Below, in pieces: positions 35,488 to 46,902 of a stretch of DNA of 64,000 bases. Position 1 is the stretch's first letter, and every line of letters begins with the position of its first letter. Source of the DNA: Chinchilla lanigera (lineage: Eukaryota; Chordata; Mammalia; Rodentia; Chinchillidae); NCBI RefSeq assembly GCF_000276665.1, contig NW_004955487.1, forward strand, positions 6,411,012 to 6,475,011, written 5' to 3'. Below the pieces are notes generated by a model. The model was not told the origin of the DNA and made no database searches. It was given only the letters and a program-made list of their open reading frames with translations. The position numbers were made by a program, and so were the translations under genes.

Positions 35488-36366
35488 TGTAGTGGATTGA
35501 TAACGTGGTCAACTTATAACCCCCAGCTGAACTGAGTAAGCATGGTGCTGGGTGTGGCCCACCTGGGGATTGTTGCCGGCAGCACAATAGGCATAACTGG
35601 AGAAGGAGCAGCTAGGCTGTTGGGAGCTGAGAAAGGCTTTTGGCAGCTGGTAGAAGATGTGAGGAGCTGTTGGTTGTGTTGGAGGAGCTTGTCGTCCTGG
35701 CTTTCCTGGTGAACTTGGTTGTTTTCATCCTCCGAGGAGCTCAGGACCTCATTGGCACTGGAAACAGCTTTGGTTCACTTTGGGGGAGCTCTAATCCTCA
35801 CTTTGAGCATCGCTTCCTGGCTCCAGAGGGGAAGATGGTGCACTGCCAGTCTCCCGGAGAAGCTTGCTTCATCTGCTTCCCTGATGGGAACTCAGCCATC
35901 TTGATCATCGGAGGAGCTCGGGACCTCACTGTTGCAGAGGATGGCTGTGGTACCTTTCGGGGGAGCTCTGGTTCTTCTGAGCATCCCTTCCTGGCTTCAG
36001 TGCAGATCCCTCAGCCTGCTAGCCAGCTCCTTCATCCCGCTGGCACGGACTTCCTAGATTCTGCCACTGATCTTTGGGCCTTCCCAGCATAGATCTGTGA
36101 ACAGGCCTGCATGAGCTATTGTTATCGGCTCTAGGCCTCCAGGTGGACTCCTGGGAGGCATTGTTATGAGCTCTAGGCCTTCAGCTGTACTCATGCAGGA
36201 CATTTCTGTGGGATCGAGGCCCTCGCTTTGTTTCCTTGGTCTTAGTGTGGACAGATTTCCTGCACTCTTGTATATCATTTTTTGGGTGACTATTATAAAT
36301 AATCATATAAAATATGTGTCCTGTATTATATTGTTCCCCTTGAAAAATAACCCCCAAACCAACACA
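35488..36366 (+). mobile_element. Solo LTR of an ERVL-like family, copy 1 (879 bp)
   Basis: Starts TGTAGTGGATTGATAACG and ends AAACCAACACA, flanked by a perfect 5-bp target-site duplication ACAGG (35483-35487 and 36367-36371). TG...CA ends and a 5-bp duplication are the marks of LTR retroelements; 5 bp fits the ERVL/MaLR class. It contains a direct duplication of about 175 bp (units from 35681 and 35856) and a 42-bp unit present three times (about 36116-36240). A 150-codon frame (35640-36092) spans the large repeats. No gag-pol adjoins it. A second copy lies at 53654-54560. Confidence 0.85.
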
Positions 36367-36371
36367 ACAGG

Positions 36372-36944
36372 GTTCTCCGTGAGCTCCTCTGTGTCCTGTG
36401 TGGCTTTGCTCTTGCTCCTGCCTGGGGCTGGCTGAGGCTCCCGTCGCTCTTTTGAGTTCAGGTTCCGCCTGGCTGCACATTTAGTCCGCACCAGGGGCTT
36501 CACGCCCACCACCCACAATGTGTAGAAGGAAACACATATGTCTCGCTCTTCCAGCAGGAAGATCAAGGCACTCCTAGACCAGGCACAGGTCACAAGGCTT
36601 CATCCATAGCTTCAGAATCCAAACATGCTCTTAAAATGGAAATTCTCCTGATAATGTACACCTGATCTGATCACATTTGACAGCAGCGCCTGAGGCCGAC
36701 TTCAGCTGTTCACAGTCTTTATTCCTTCTGCTTGGTGCAGTATTCATACATTTTGCTGCATAAATATGAATGTGTTTGATTGCAGGCTGCAGCTCCAGAC
36801 CCCTCTGGGCCTGTTACATATTTCACATGTGCCATCTTTTTAAAATCTAAATATATTCTGGATCTCATAATACCTCTGGCTGTGCACATTGTGGATAAGG
36901 GATAGAGGACCTGTAATTTTATTTAATTCTTGCTAATAATCCTG
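36372..36944. other. Unique sequence, candidate conserved noncoding stretch
   Basis: 36600-36900 is free of recognised repeats and rich in AT words such as TTGCTGCATAAATATGAATG. No exon signature seen. Confidence 0.35.
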
Positions 36945-37100
36945 TGAAATAATTATATATCCACACGAAGATGAGAAAACACATATCAGAAAGATTGACT
37001 GATTTGTCCAGAGTCACAAAACCATTGTGAGGAAGATTCAGGATTAAATATGTGACTTTTCGGATTCCAAAATACATGTTTTCCACCATTCCAAGTGGTC
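36945..37100 (-). repeat. MIR-like fragment
   Basis: GATGAGAAAACACATATCAG, GTCCAGAGTCACAAAACCA and GGATTCCAAAATACATGTTTT follow antisense MIR order. Confidence 0.55.
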
Positions 37101-37179
37101 TTTGTAGCTTCATTGCAGAGATGATCCTCAGCTTTTACAGGGGTTGCAGTGTCCCAGTAAACCCACTGACAGTTGGAAA

Positions 37180-37180
<1 letters not shown>

Positions 37181-37248
<68 letters not shown>

Positions 37249-37260
37249 CTCTTTCTTTCT

Positions 37261-37316
<56 letters not shown>

Positions 37317-37318
37317 TT
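37181..37318. repeat. (CTTT)n microsatellite
   Basis: About 137 bases of CTTT units with one CTCT and one TCTTC interruption near 37247-37262. Overlying Phe/Leu/Ser and Lys/Glu/Arg frames are artefacts. Confidence 0.98.
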
Positions 37319-38559
37319 ATTCTTTCTCTCTTCTTGGAAACATCTTAGGTTGAACATGCATTTAATATACCTGAACTACCACACATCACAGCTTAATCTA
37401 GCTTTCATTAAACATGCTCAGAACCCTTACGATGGCCAGTAGTTGGCAAGTCATCTAAAGCAAAGCTCACTGTAAGGTGGTGTTGTCTACCTTCCATGGC
37501 TGTGCCAAGCACTAAGGCTCATTGCCCATGCCCTGCATTGGGAGAGAATATTATATATACATTGCTCGCCCACAGAAAGAAAGATAAAAGTTCAAAAAGC
37601 AGAGTATACTTTCTATTTAATGTGTTTCAATTCAGCACCATCATAAAGTTGATAAAGTAAGTAAAACCATTTATCATAAGTCAGTTCATCACTTGAAGAG
37701 GTAACACTGCACCAGAAATGCTTGTAAGATTGGGAATGAACTCTCGCACCTTTCTACTCAAAGTGTGGTCTCTGGGCGGCATCGAGAGCTTCTTAGAAGT
37801 GCTGAGTTTGGAGGTATAACCAGGACTGCATTTCACCAAGACATCTCCTCTTTAGGAGTTTGACCGCATATTCAAGTATAAGAAATCCTAGGTTAGACGT
37901 TTGTAGCAGGAAGAGATCGCACCTGACTAAAAAGGATCTCAGGGTTCTACCATGGTCATCTTCTGCCAGCATCGCACTATAAGGTGATGCTTTTTTAAAG
38001 AAGCAAATAAACAGGGATTGGTACACAGTGTCTCAGCCCAACAGTGGTTGCCATGGAGGGAAACACACTCATGAAGATAAACGGGTTCATTGCACATTTG
38101 CTGAGAAAGCATGATGGGGGGAGCAGGGATGGAGGGAGAGAGACAGAGAGGTAGAGACTGGGTTGTCAATTTCCCGAGGTAGTGCTGTTTTCCTGTTTAT
38201 CCAATCCATCCTGTGCCTGCACACTTGTCTGTGGGACAGGCTTAGATGACTTGCTGCCTAATATCTCATATGTCAAACCAATCGACATCATAATTCCTCG
38301 TTCATTAACGTTTGGCTCAAGAGCACTGTTTCCCAGATTGGCGCTGTTAGCTCTGCAGGCTGGATAAGCCTTTGCTGTGGGAGCCGTCCTGGGAGATGTA
38401 AGGTGCCTAGCCACTTCTGTGGCTTCCCCCCCTACAGATGTCTGGAGTACCCTTGCTGCCCCAGTCATGGAAATAAAAATGTCTCCAGTCATTGCCAAAT
38501 GTTCTTAGGGGAAAGAAGGCGATCTCATTGTCAGTTACAAAGCACTGCTCTAAAACTTT
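37319..38559. other. Unique sequence
   Basis: No repeat family or gene recognised. Confidence 0.4.
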
Positions 38560-38567
38560 TTGAATTT

Positions 38568-38714
38568 TTTTTGAGACAGTGCCTCACTATGTAATTTAGG
38601 CTAGTCTTGAATTTTTTACATAGCCCAGACTGGCCTCAAACTATCTGCAATAGTCCTACTTTGGCCTCTTGAGTGTTGAGAGCTGGAATTTCAGGTGTGC
38701 ACTACCACACTCAG
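38568..38714 (-). repeat. B1-type SINE with 29-bp duplication
   Basis: TTGAGACAGTGCCTCACTATG, a second TTTTTACATAGCCCAGACTGG copy, and a GGAATTTCAGGTGTGCAC end. TTGAATTT occurs at both edges as a likely target-site duplication. Confidence 0.85.
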
Positions 38715-38785
38715 CTTGAATTTATTCTTTGCTACCTTATATTTCACCAAGCACAAGTTGTGACTTCCTAATTGGGCATGGTGGT

Positions 38786-39131
38786 TGTCTTGGTTACTTT
38801 TCTCTCATTGCTGAGACAAAATACCCAGCGCCCAAAATTAAGGAAGGAAAGGTTTATTTAGCTTACAGTTTGTGGAGGTTTCAGTCCATGCTTGTCTGGC
38901 TCCCAGACAGCGTGGCACATGGCAGAGGGCATATGTTCATAGTGCCAGAACACAGCAAAAACAAGAGCAAAATGGGGAATAGCAGTAAGCAGCCTCTTTC
39001 TCTCCCTTACATCTGCAAACTACTTGCCCTAGAGTGGGTGTAGCTCTCACACCCATAATCAATCAAACTCTAAAAGCCCACCCCATGACAGCATGAGGCT
39101 TTTGGGGAACACCCAGACACAAAGCATAACA
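38786..39131 (-). mobile_element. MaLR (ORR1-like) LTR
   Basis: Antisense landmarks: TGTCTTGGTTACTTTTCTC, GAGACAAAATACCCAG, AGGAAAGGTTTATTTAGC (antisense polyadenylation signal region), GGTTTCAGTCCATGC, and an end of AAAGCATAACA. Confidence 0.85.
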
Positions 39132-39362
39132 GTGGTGCATACCTGTAACCCCAGGATTGCATGGGAGGCTGAGGTGGGAGGATGGCAAGTTCAAGTTCAG
39201 CCTGGGCAATTTAGTGGCTTAGTGAGATCCTGTGTCAAAATTTAAAAAGGGGTGGGGTTGTAGCTCAGCATCAAGGCCCTGGGTTTAATCTGCAGTACTG
39301 AAAAAATATTTAAAAATTTATATAAATCAAAATAAAAAATAAATAAAATAAAGAAAAAAAGG
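39132..39362 (+). repeat. B1-ID composite SINE
   Basis: Sense B1 (GGTGCATACCTGTAACCCCAG, GGAGGCTGAGGTGGGAGGAT, GTGAGATCCTGTGTC), then sense ID (GGGGTTGTAGCTCAGCATC, GGCCCTGGGTTTAATC), and a long AT-rich tail. It abuts the end of the MaLR LTR. Confidence 0.9.
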
Positions 39363-39698
39363 AAAGAGGAGATTTCCGGATAATTTGTCAAATAATTAAC
39401 CCTTAGCTGATACTAAGCAGAGAGAAGGTCTTCAAGTGAATGGATAATTGACAGTACACGTGTCTGTTATGATGACTGCATTGAGGGCAGTGACTTTGAG
39501 AAGGTGGCTCGTCATGGGGCTATAATTCTTTTAACAAATTGTACTTGGGAGTTGTTTATATCTGGGAAATTGAGCCCATCTGCTCACGCTGGAATTCATA
39601 GCTGTCTGAACAGGTCATGCAGAGTTCTTCTTAAATGAGAACCTCTAAGCTTGTTGAAATGCATAACTGAGGGGATTTGGGGCTGAAAGTCAAGCTAT

Positions 39699-40111
39699 TG
39701 TCTTAGTTACTTTCTTGTTGCTGGGACACAATTCCTGTCACTCACAAATTAAAGGAGGAGAGGTTTATTTTGGCTCACAGTTTGTAGAGGTTTTGGTTCA
39801 TAGTTGGCTAGTTCCAAGGCAAGGGTGGCATGGGTGGTATGGTAGAGGAGAAACAGTCAATGCCACGGCAGCAGGAAGCAGAGAGAGAGATCAAGGGAGG
39901 AGGAGGGATATATGTATATATATACTCTTCCAGGTCATGCTCCCAGTGATCTGCCTTCTCTAATCAGGCTTCATCTCCCAACATCACATTTAGATACAAA
40001 GTCATCAGTGGACAAATCCAGTGAGGAGTATTATGCCCACAAGACGCAGTCACCTCCCCAACATGCCACCTATGACTGTATGTGGCTTTGGAGAACATCT
40101 AGATAGAAACA
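39699..40111 (-). mobile_element. MaLR (ORR1-like) LTR
   Basis: TGTCTTAGTTACTTTCTTGTT, GGAGAGGTTTATTTTGGCTC, GGCAGCAGGAAGCAGAGAG, and an end of CATCTAGATAGAAACA. An AT-rich TATATA patch lies inside. Confidence 0.85.
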
Positions 40112-40697
40112 CTCTTGAGATAATGCTCTCACTGAAGGGCCTGAGACAAGTCTACCCTGTCTTTATGGGATGCTAAGCAGAGGTTGCTAATGCACTGAAG
40201 GGTGGGACAGAGCTGGCAATCAGGGCTCAGTCCTCTGTCAGAATGATGGGTAATAAAGATTGTGCATGGCTTGCTACTCTTAAATGTACAGTCCTGGGGA
40301 AATGATGTTCTTCATTATCCTGCAGAGAGGACTATAAAATGAAAAGATCAAATCCCCAAAGAGCTGTCAAAGGTATAATTTCTGGAGGAAAACAATATTT
40401 TCCAGCTGTTTTAAGAGTTTCTGTAGAAACCTAAGGTACTGGTGGAGGAGGCACAAGGAGAAACAATAACAGGGCCAAGGCATTGGCCATGGGTTGTCAA
40501 TGTCAACACCAACAACTAGGGTAAACAAGAGATCCCCATGAACAACCTATGAGGAACCATCATTTATATAGAAAGACCCTTCTGTTATATTGGATAGGGT
40601 CAAGTCAAATGTAATTTTGACTGTTCTTTCCAAAATGAGTGTCTTGTTCTCTTAAATTCCTACTCAGACCAGAATGGCTTAAGTAGGGTTACACATT
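40112..40697. other. Unique sequence
   Basis: Nothing recognised between two oppositely oriented MaLR LTRs. Confidence 0.45.
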
Positions 40698-41091
40698 TGT
40701 TATGATTTAGATCTGGATGTCCTCTCAAAGTCTCCTATTTTCAGAGGTGGGGCATTTGGAAGGTGATGGATTAGAGGGCACTGTGCTCATCAGTGGATCC
40801 ATCATGGATGAGTGCAGGGCTGCATGTGCTGTAGGAGGCGGGCTCTGGTTGGAGGTGGGCACTGGGGTGTGATCTGAAATGGTGTGTTCTTGTCCCTAGC
40901 TCCTCCTTTCTCTCCCTGCTTCCTGGCCACAATAAGGTAGCAGCTTTCTTCTGTCAGATCTTTGCACTATGCCACTTCTGCCTTGGAGCCAGTGGATCAA
41001 TCCTCTAAAGAACATGAGCCAAAATAAACCTTTCCTCCTTTAAGTGATGGGTGTCAGGTGTTTTTGCAGGGATGTGAAAATGACTAAGACA
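40698..41091 (+). mobile_element. MaLR (ORR1-like) solo LTR, complete
   Basis: TGTTATGATTTAGATCTGGAT start, GGAAGGTGATGGATTAGAGG, CTCTCCCTGCTTCCTGG, GAGCCAAAATAAACC (AATAAA at 41033-41038), GACTAAGACA end. Flanks ACATT and ATATT may be a decayed 5-bp target-site duplication. Confidence 0.88.
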
Positions 41092-42107
41092 ATATTCAAG
41101 AACCTGTAACAAGTACCCTTCCCATGTGCAGGGGCTGTGGAGGCAAGAAAGCACTATTACTTCTCTTGTGAAACTCACAGTTTAATGAGCCCATGGAGAA
41201 CCAGGTTCTAACTGTGTGCTAAACACATGACTCAGATGCAGCCAATTAGATGATTGGGTGCTAAAATAATGACAAGAAGTTCGGGGGATACTGCAATTCT
41301 CCCTCCAGCTTGGCCTCCTCTTCCTCATCTTTGCTCTCTGCTTGGTAATATACCATTCTGCACTGCTTAGATTGGCTTCTCTCTTGCTGCTGTCACTGGG
41401 CTGAGTCACAACATTTGTGTCCCTTTCTTGCTGAGCTCTGTATTTTTTGTTTGAGTCAAAGTCCTTTTCTCCTCTACCACCCTAGGCAGTTCCCAGGCTT
41501 CCCAGCCTGGTCCAGGGAAATGCTACCTGGACCCATGTGCCTGCTTGTCCTCAATGAGATAAATACAGAAATCAAGAGCAAGCTTTGAATAACAACTCAA
41601 CAGAGAAATTTTATAAATTTGTAAATATAATAATTTAATCCAATCCATTAATTAGCCAGCAATCTACTGGAATCTAATAATAATACAAATGAGACATTTT
41701 CTTTTACTTTCTTTTATGTATTTGTTTTATTCTTTTTTCATCTGGTAATTCACCTGGAGTACATTTTATACATTTTAGTCTTCTAAGGATTAAGGAGAAA
41801 CAAACAACTATCCATGTAGTTTGAGATGCACCAGTCTGGGGACCCCATCCGGTTTTGAGACCATAATGGACTTCATCTTTTGTCCTTCATTGTATCTCAC
41901 TATTTATTTTTGATCACCTTGGGTAGAAAATAACCAGCACCACTTTTCAGAGGGTAGCCTCTGATCACAGTGGCCAAATACAGGTCAGCTGAGCTCGGGT
42001 CCTTGGAAGAGCATGGGCTTGCTACTCCAGTGTGGAAGATAAGGGGAACAGCTTCTCATAAGAGGAAGAAATGGGGTCCCCTTCTTCTGAGATACCTCCT
42101 GTGTCCA
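41092..42107. other. Unique sequence
   Basis: No repeat or gene recognised. AT-rich from 41590 to 41780. Confidence 0.45.
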
Positions 42108-42121
42108 CTGGATTCGTTTAG

Positions 42122-42223
42122 ATATTTTTTTCCTTTTTTTGTTTTTTTTTCTGGTACTGGGAATTGAACTCACGATCTTGTGCTTGTCAGGCAGGTGCTG
42201 TGCTGCTGAGCTAAATCCAGCCC
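42122..42223 (-). repeat. ID-type SINE, monomer
   Basis: T-rich tail, then CTGGTACTGGGAATTGAACTC and GCTGAGCTAAATCCAGCCC: antisense tRNA-Ala-like ID. Flanks CTGGATTCGTTTAG (42108-42121) and CTGGATTGGTTTAG (42224-42237) form a 14-bp target-site duplication with one mismatch. Confidence 0.9.
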
Positions 42224-42237
42224 CTGGATTGGTTTAG

Positions 42238-44740
42238 CCAACTCACGATGTACAGATATTTCAAGACATCATGTGGTACATGATAAACATAGTGAACTTT
42301 TATCTGTCACAGGATATGTGTTTTAAAACATGGGAAAGGTTTGATTGTGTCTCATGGGGTTAATGTGCCCTTCCCACACCATGGAAGCTTCTGTGGGCTG
42401 CTCTTGCTTGCATCTTTTGGTGGCCAAATGACAATTTCATTTGGGATCTTAGGAAAGTGTGCACTTTCCGACCTCATAGATGGTTCACTTCATCTCAGAT
42501 GCTCACATTCACATCTTCTTCTGAAGTAAAATAAAACAATCTAGAGAAGTAAAGACAAAAGACACTCTCTGCTGAGTGGCCCTGTTTTATTTTAAAGAAT
42601 GGCTTTTTTCTCTAGCAGAGGGCTGAGTGTCAGAAGAGGCCCACGGATCTCATCTCTGCCATCATTTCAGGAATGAAGACCTTGAGGTGCAGCCAGGTGG
42701 GCTGCTTTTCCCAAGGTCCCCCAACTAGTGGCCAGGTCAGGACCAGATTCTAAGACTCCTGTCACCCAAGCCCAGAACTTTTTCCAAGATGTCACATCTC
42801 TGAGACTCATGTTTCCCTTCAAGGATTTCATTTTTAACTTATGTTTTCTTCCTAACCCATTGCTAGAGGTAGTAAGCTAGGCCAAATAGTTCATTCTACA
42901 TTTAAAATAAGCCATGTATTTACTGTTATATGTGAGGCCCCATCCAGGAGCTTTGGGAAACCTGATGGATGCATTTAATCTTCAAGACACACATAAATTT
43001 TAGGAGGAGAAGCGATCATCGCAAACACTTTTGAACATGATGCCATGTGCTAAGAGAACATGTGAAGCAGTTTGGCTTGTGAAGTTTCAGAATGGGAAAG
43101 TTTTGCTAAAAGAAAAGGGCTCAAAGAATGTGAGCTGGCAGCAGGTCAGGCCAGGTTTGCAGCTAACAGTTCCATTTATGAAGAGAAAGTTCTGTTCCAC
43201 AATTGCCTTGTCACGAAGAATTACCAGCACTATAGGTTTCCATGTTGTTGGGAAGATTCTGGCTTCCACAGGAGTATAGTGTGAAGAAAACTTGAATAAA
43301 GCCTCTCTTTTTTCCATGCATCACTATTTGGGGGTATGAAGGAGAGCCCCACGTTACCTGTAAGTTGATCTTTCTTCTTGAAGTCACTCTTCATAAATTT
43401 TCTGAGTCCAGGACCTCCTCTTATGAATATATGAGGTGACTATCTATCTGAATGTGCAATACAGGATGGAACAAAAAATTCCATTTAAGACCAACCAGAA
43501 AATGTATCCAATGGAACATATAATGTCCAACACACATGGCCCTGGATTGGAAATGAAATGTAATGTTCTCAGGTTGAATTAAATATTTTTTCTCTGTGTT
43601 CTCATAGTACAGTTTTATGCATTCCTCCATTACTCAGTAATAATTCACCCAGAGTTTATTCAGCACCTACCATGGTAAAAAGTAATGTTGTAGACATTGA
43701 GGATACAGAGATTGAATGAGAAATTGGCATAGTATTCTCATTACTATTGAATACAATATTATAATTATAATGTACTATAGAAAATGCGTAAGCCCTAAGA
43801 ATCTACATGGTCAAACCAAACAGAATTTCATTTCTTGTACTCCTAAGTCTAAAATGTGAGTTTTTAAGTAGCAGGAGATTCTTCTCCAATCAGTAAATCA
43901 GAGATCCAGATTCACTCCATCTTGTAACTCTGACATCTTCACAATATCTGTTTTCCATCTCTCTCTCCTACCTTCCTTTCAGCCCTGCTCCTTCCATCTC
44001 CTGGTCCTCTTTCCATTTGTAAAACTCTATCTCTATTTTTTCCCAATTTTCATTTTTTCCATTCCTTTACTCTTTCTTTATCCTGGGAAACCAAATTATT
44101 CCTGGCCGAGCAGCCATCTTCCAGCAAGAACTCTACCTCTGGGAAGGAAGTGAGGGTCTGTGGTAGGCGCTTCCATCCATGCTGCTGTCAGAGTTTGGTT
44201 AGGATGGAAGTTCCAATTCCCAGCTTTTGTATAGCTGGACATAGCTATGCGATAGTGCTCTGGCCAATGGAATAAACTTGGATATCCTGTGTGACCAGTT
44301 AGAAGAAATACCTTACTGTGAATTCTGGATCCTTTGTTCTTTATGTCCTTTCTGCTTTTTTGAAGTGACATCTGGAGTGCTACCACCACCTGACACTGAG
44401 GACCACATCCAAGATAGCAGAGTGAATGCGTCAAGGTCCAAGATGGCAGAGTGAATGGATCAAAAATACTGGAGCACTAAAAAAGGTTTTGGTTGAGGGA
44501 CAATTACCTTGACTGTTGACATTACCCTTTTATGTGAGGAAAAAAATCAATTTTAATCTGTTCACAATTTAACTTAGTGTAGGATTTGATAATTATTCCA
44601 AAGCCTTATAGGAAGTTATTCAGTGGGCACTGCTTGTAAAAGGCTTGAAATTACACAGGGCTTGGAATTGCATGGGAATTCTGAAAGTGTTAAGAATCTG
44701 ATATTGCTATAGTATTAGGCTCACAGTCTAGGGTGGGGGT
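42238..44740. other. Mostly unique sequence with old repeat traces
   Basis: Contains a MIR (42655-42790), an L2-like trace near 43640-43725 (TTTATTCAGCACCTACCATGG), and a two-copy 28-bp repeat at 44405-44462. The frames at 43031-43317 have no recognised domain. No gene assigned. Confidence 0.4.
42655..42790 (-). repeat. MIR
   Basis: GAATGAAGACCTTGAGGTGC, CCCAAGGTCCCCCAACTAGT and CCCAGAACTTTTTCC follow antisense MIR order. Confidence 0.6.
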
Positions 44741-44744
44741 GCTT

Positions 44745-44925
44745 AAGTGTTTTCCATTAAAGACCAGCTAGCAAATATTTTAAGCTTTGTTGTTGATGCA
44801 GTCTCTGTAGCAATTCCTCCACTCTGCTATTGTGCTGCAAGCAGTATATAATGGTGCTGTGCAATGGGAACCTCTGTGTTCCAATAAAACTTTATAAAAA
44901 AAGATGAGTCAGATTTAAACTTCTT
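44745..44925 (-). mobile_element. hAT-Charlie-type nonautonomous DNA transposon remnant (MER20-like)
   Basis: AAATATTTTAAGCTTTGTTG, GTCTCTGTAGCAATTCCTCC and GTGTTCCAATAAAACTTTAT are landmarks of an old mammalian hAT element in antisense. The family name is from memory of the consensus. Confidence 0.55.
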
Positions 44926-46900
44926 ATAGGTTAATCAAATTGAGCTATTTTACTATTGATCATTTATTTATGAGGCCTCCCTGTATTGTATATGTATTTC
45001 CAGCCGTGAAATGTAGTGTCAGGAAGGGAACACAGGTTTCTCCAAAGTCTGAGTGATGGTTGGGTGACCAGGCCCACCCAGTCCTCCAGCTGAGCTTGTT
45101 GTTACCTACTTGGCATTGTGGAGACAGTCACCTGGGGTATGTCTGTACACCTTTTTTCTTAATGTAATTAATGCTAATAATGTATTCCACCAACAGTCTC
45201 CTCTTTCAGTGAGGATGCCGGAAACCCCAAAGGGAGGTGAAGACTGGAATCTGTGAGCAGACATATACCAGGTGACCGTGCCCACAGTGCCCAGGGTAGG
45301 TATCCCGTGTAGTCAGGAATGCCGAGTGCCTCTGGAATGATCAGGAGCTAAATATACTTTTGTGACCCAAAGGGCATTGCAAAGGCATTTAAGATTTTCC
45401 TCTAATCACAATGGTTAGATTTAGGATTTTTGAACTTTATGATGGTTCAAAAGTGAGACACATTCAGTAGAAATCATGCTTTACTTTTGGAATCTTTTCC
45501 CAGGTTAGACATAGGTACTACAACAATTGGGCATGATGTTGGGGAGTAGCATCAAGCCCTAACGCCCCATCAGCAAGAAGAATAACTGATTTGCTGCAGT
45601 GCATTGTCTTTCCAGGCTATGATATATACTAGGTTAGGTGGATTAAATGCACATTATGTTTTCAATTTGAAGTGGATTTATCTGATTGTGACCCCATGAT
45701 AAATCAGAGCATTTGAACATAGGTTTACTTTTCAACACAGATAAGAAATGATATATTAAAACATGATAAATCAAAACGTGTTTTGCTCAAACTAGTGAGC
45801 ATTTAACAAAGATTTATTAAATAATTTGCATATTCCAGAATATAATATGAATTTGAATTGATTCTTAAAGTGCATAATCTGATATAGTCGGTAGCATTTC
45901 ATGGCTCTTTGTATCAACTGTGGAAGATGTTTGTATGCACTGGTAGATCTTCAGGTCTTGTATTATTCATTGCTCTAGAGTTAATATGTAAGAAAACCCA
46001 GAAGAAAAACATTCAGTTGGACCGTATGCACAAAAGGACAATAGGCTTTGTGCACAAAAGAATTCAATTGCTAACCCACAGTGGGAGCCAGATAGAAAGG
46101 AAGGAGTAATGTCAGATACTCAGATGCTTAAGCAGAATTGACTCTACATGGGTCAAAAGTGAATGTTTTTCAAGTGGATCTAAAAAGCTTCATAGTGCAA
46201 CAAACATTTGAGGAACTGGCACAAGGACAGAGTCTGCAGATGTTTGCCTTATACACAGTAGCTATGAAACGAGTCAACTCCAGAATTCAGGAAATGCTCA
46301 GACACTTAGGGAAATTGTTCAGTAGAAAAAAAAAACCTGTTTGCTTTTATGACATCCTTTCTCTTTTCTAAATCAATTATGAACATTCATCTAACGCACT
46401 CCATGTAATTCACAGAAATTTATATTGCTCAGAGCTCTGAGAAGATCTGGAAGCTGAGAATTGTTAACCAAGATTTTTATCATTCATTGTTATGCCTCCT
46501 TTTTTCCTCTTAAGCTTTTATTGGAAAAATTTCCCCAAAGCTATAATTACATCGAACAATGACAGAACTTATTTAATGAAGCAAAGAGCAGAAAGTTTTC
46601 GAGACAGCAAAATTTGCAATCAATTAAATATTAATGAAAAATAGTCTGTCTCACATTTTTTCCACGTTCTTTTTTAAAATCTCAGACTTGCATTTAATCT
46701 ACTGAAAGTTCAAACATCATTTATGTTAGAATTAGTGAAATAAAAATTTATGAGTAATTTCATGAGTTTCTCAAGAGCAATTATTTGTACCAATTAAGAA
46801 TATAAATGAAAAGAGGTAAAAGCATAATAAAGAACCGTCTATCTCTAGATAGTTAAAATCAGTGCTACCAAGTGGTCACTTTAAAGAAGATAAGATTTAT
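44926..46900. other. Unique sequence, partly AT-rich
   Basis: No repeat family recognised over about 2 kb. Frames at 45909-46109 and 46138-46371 are unassigned. 46380-46860 is AT-rich complex sequence, a candidate conserved noncoding element. Confidence 0.4.
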
Positions 46901-46902
46901 CC

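Noticed and set aside
36986..37357. Lys/Glu/Arg-rich 123-codon minus frame and Phe/Leu/Ser plus frames
   Set aside because: Translation of the (CTTT)n array.
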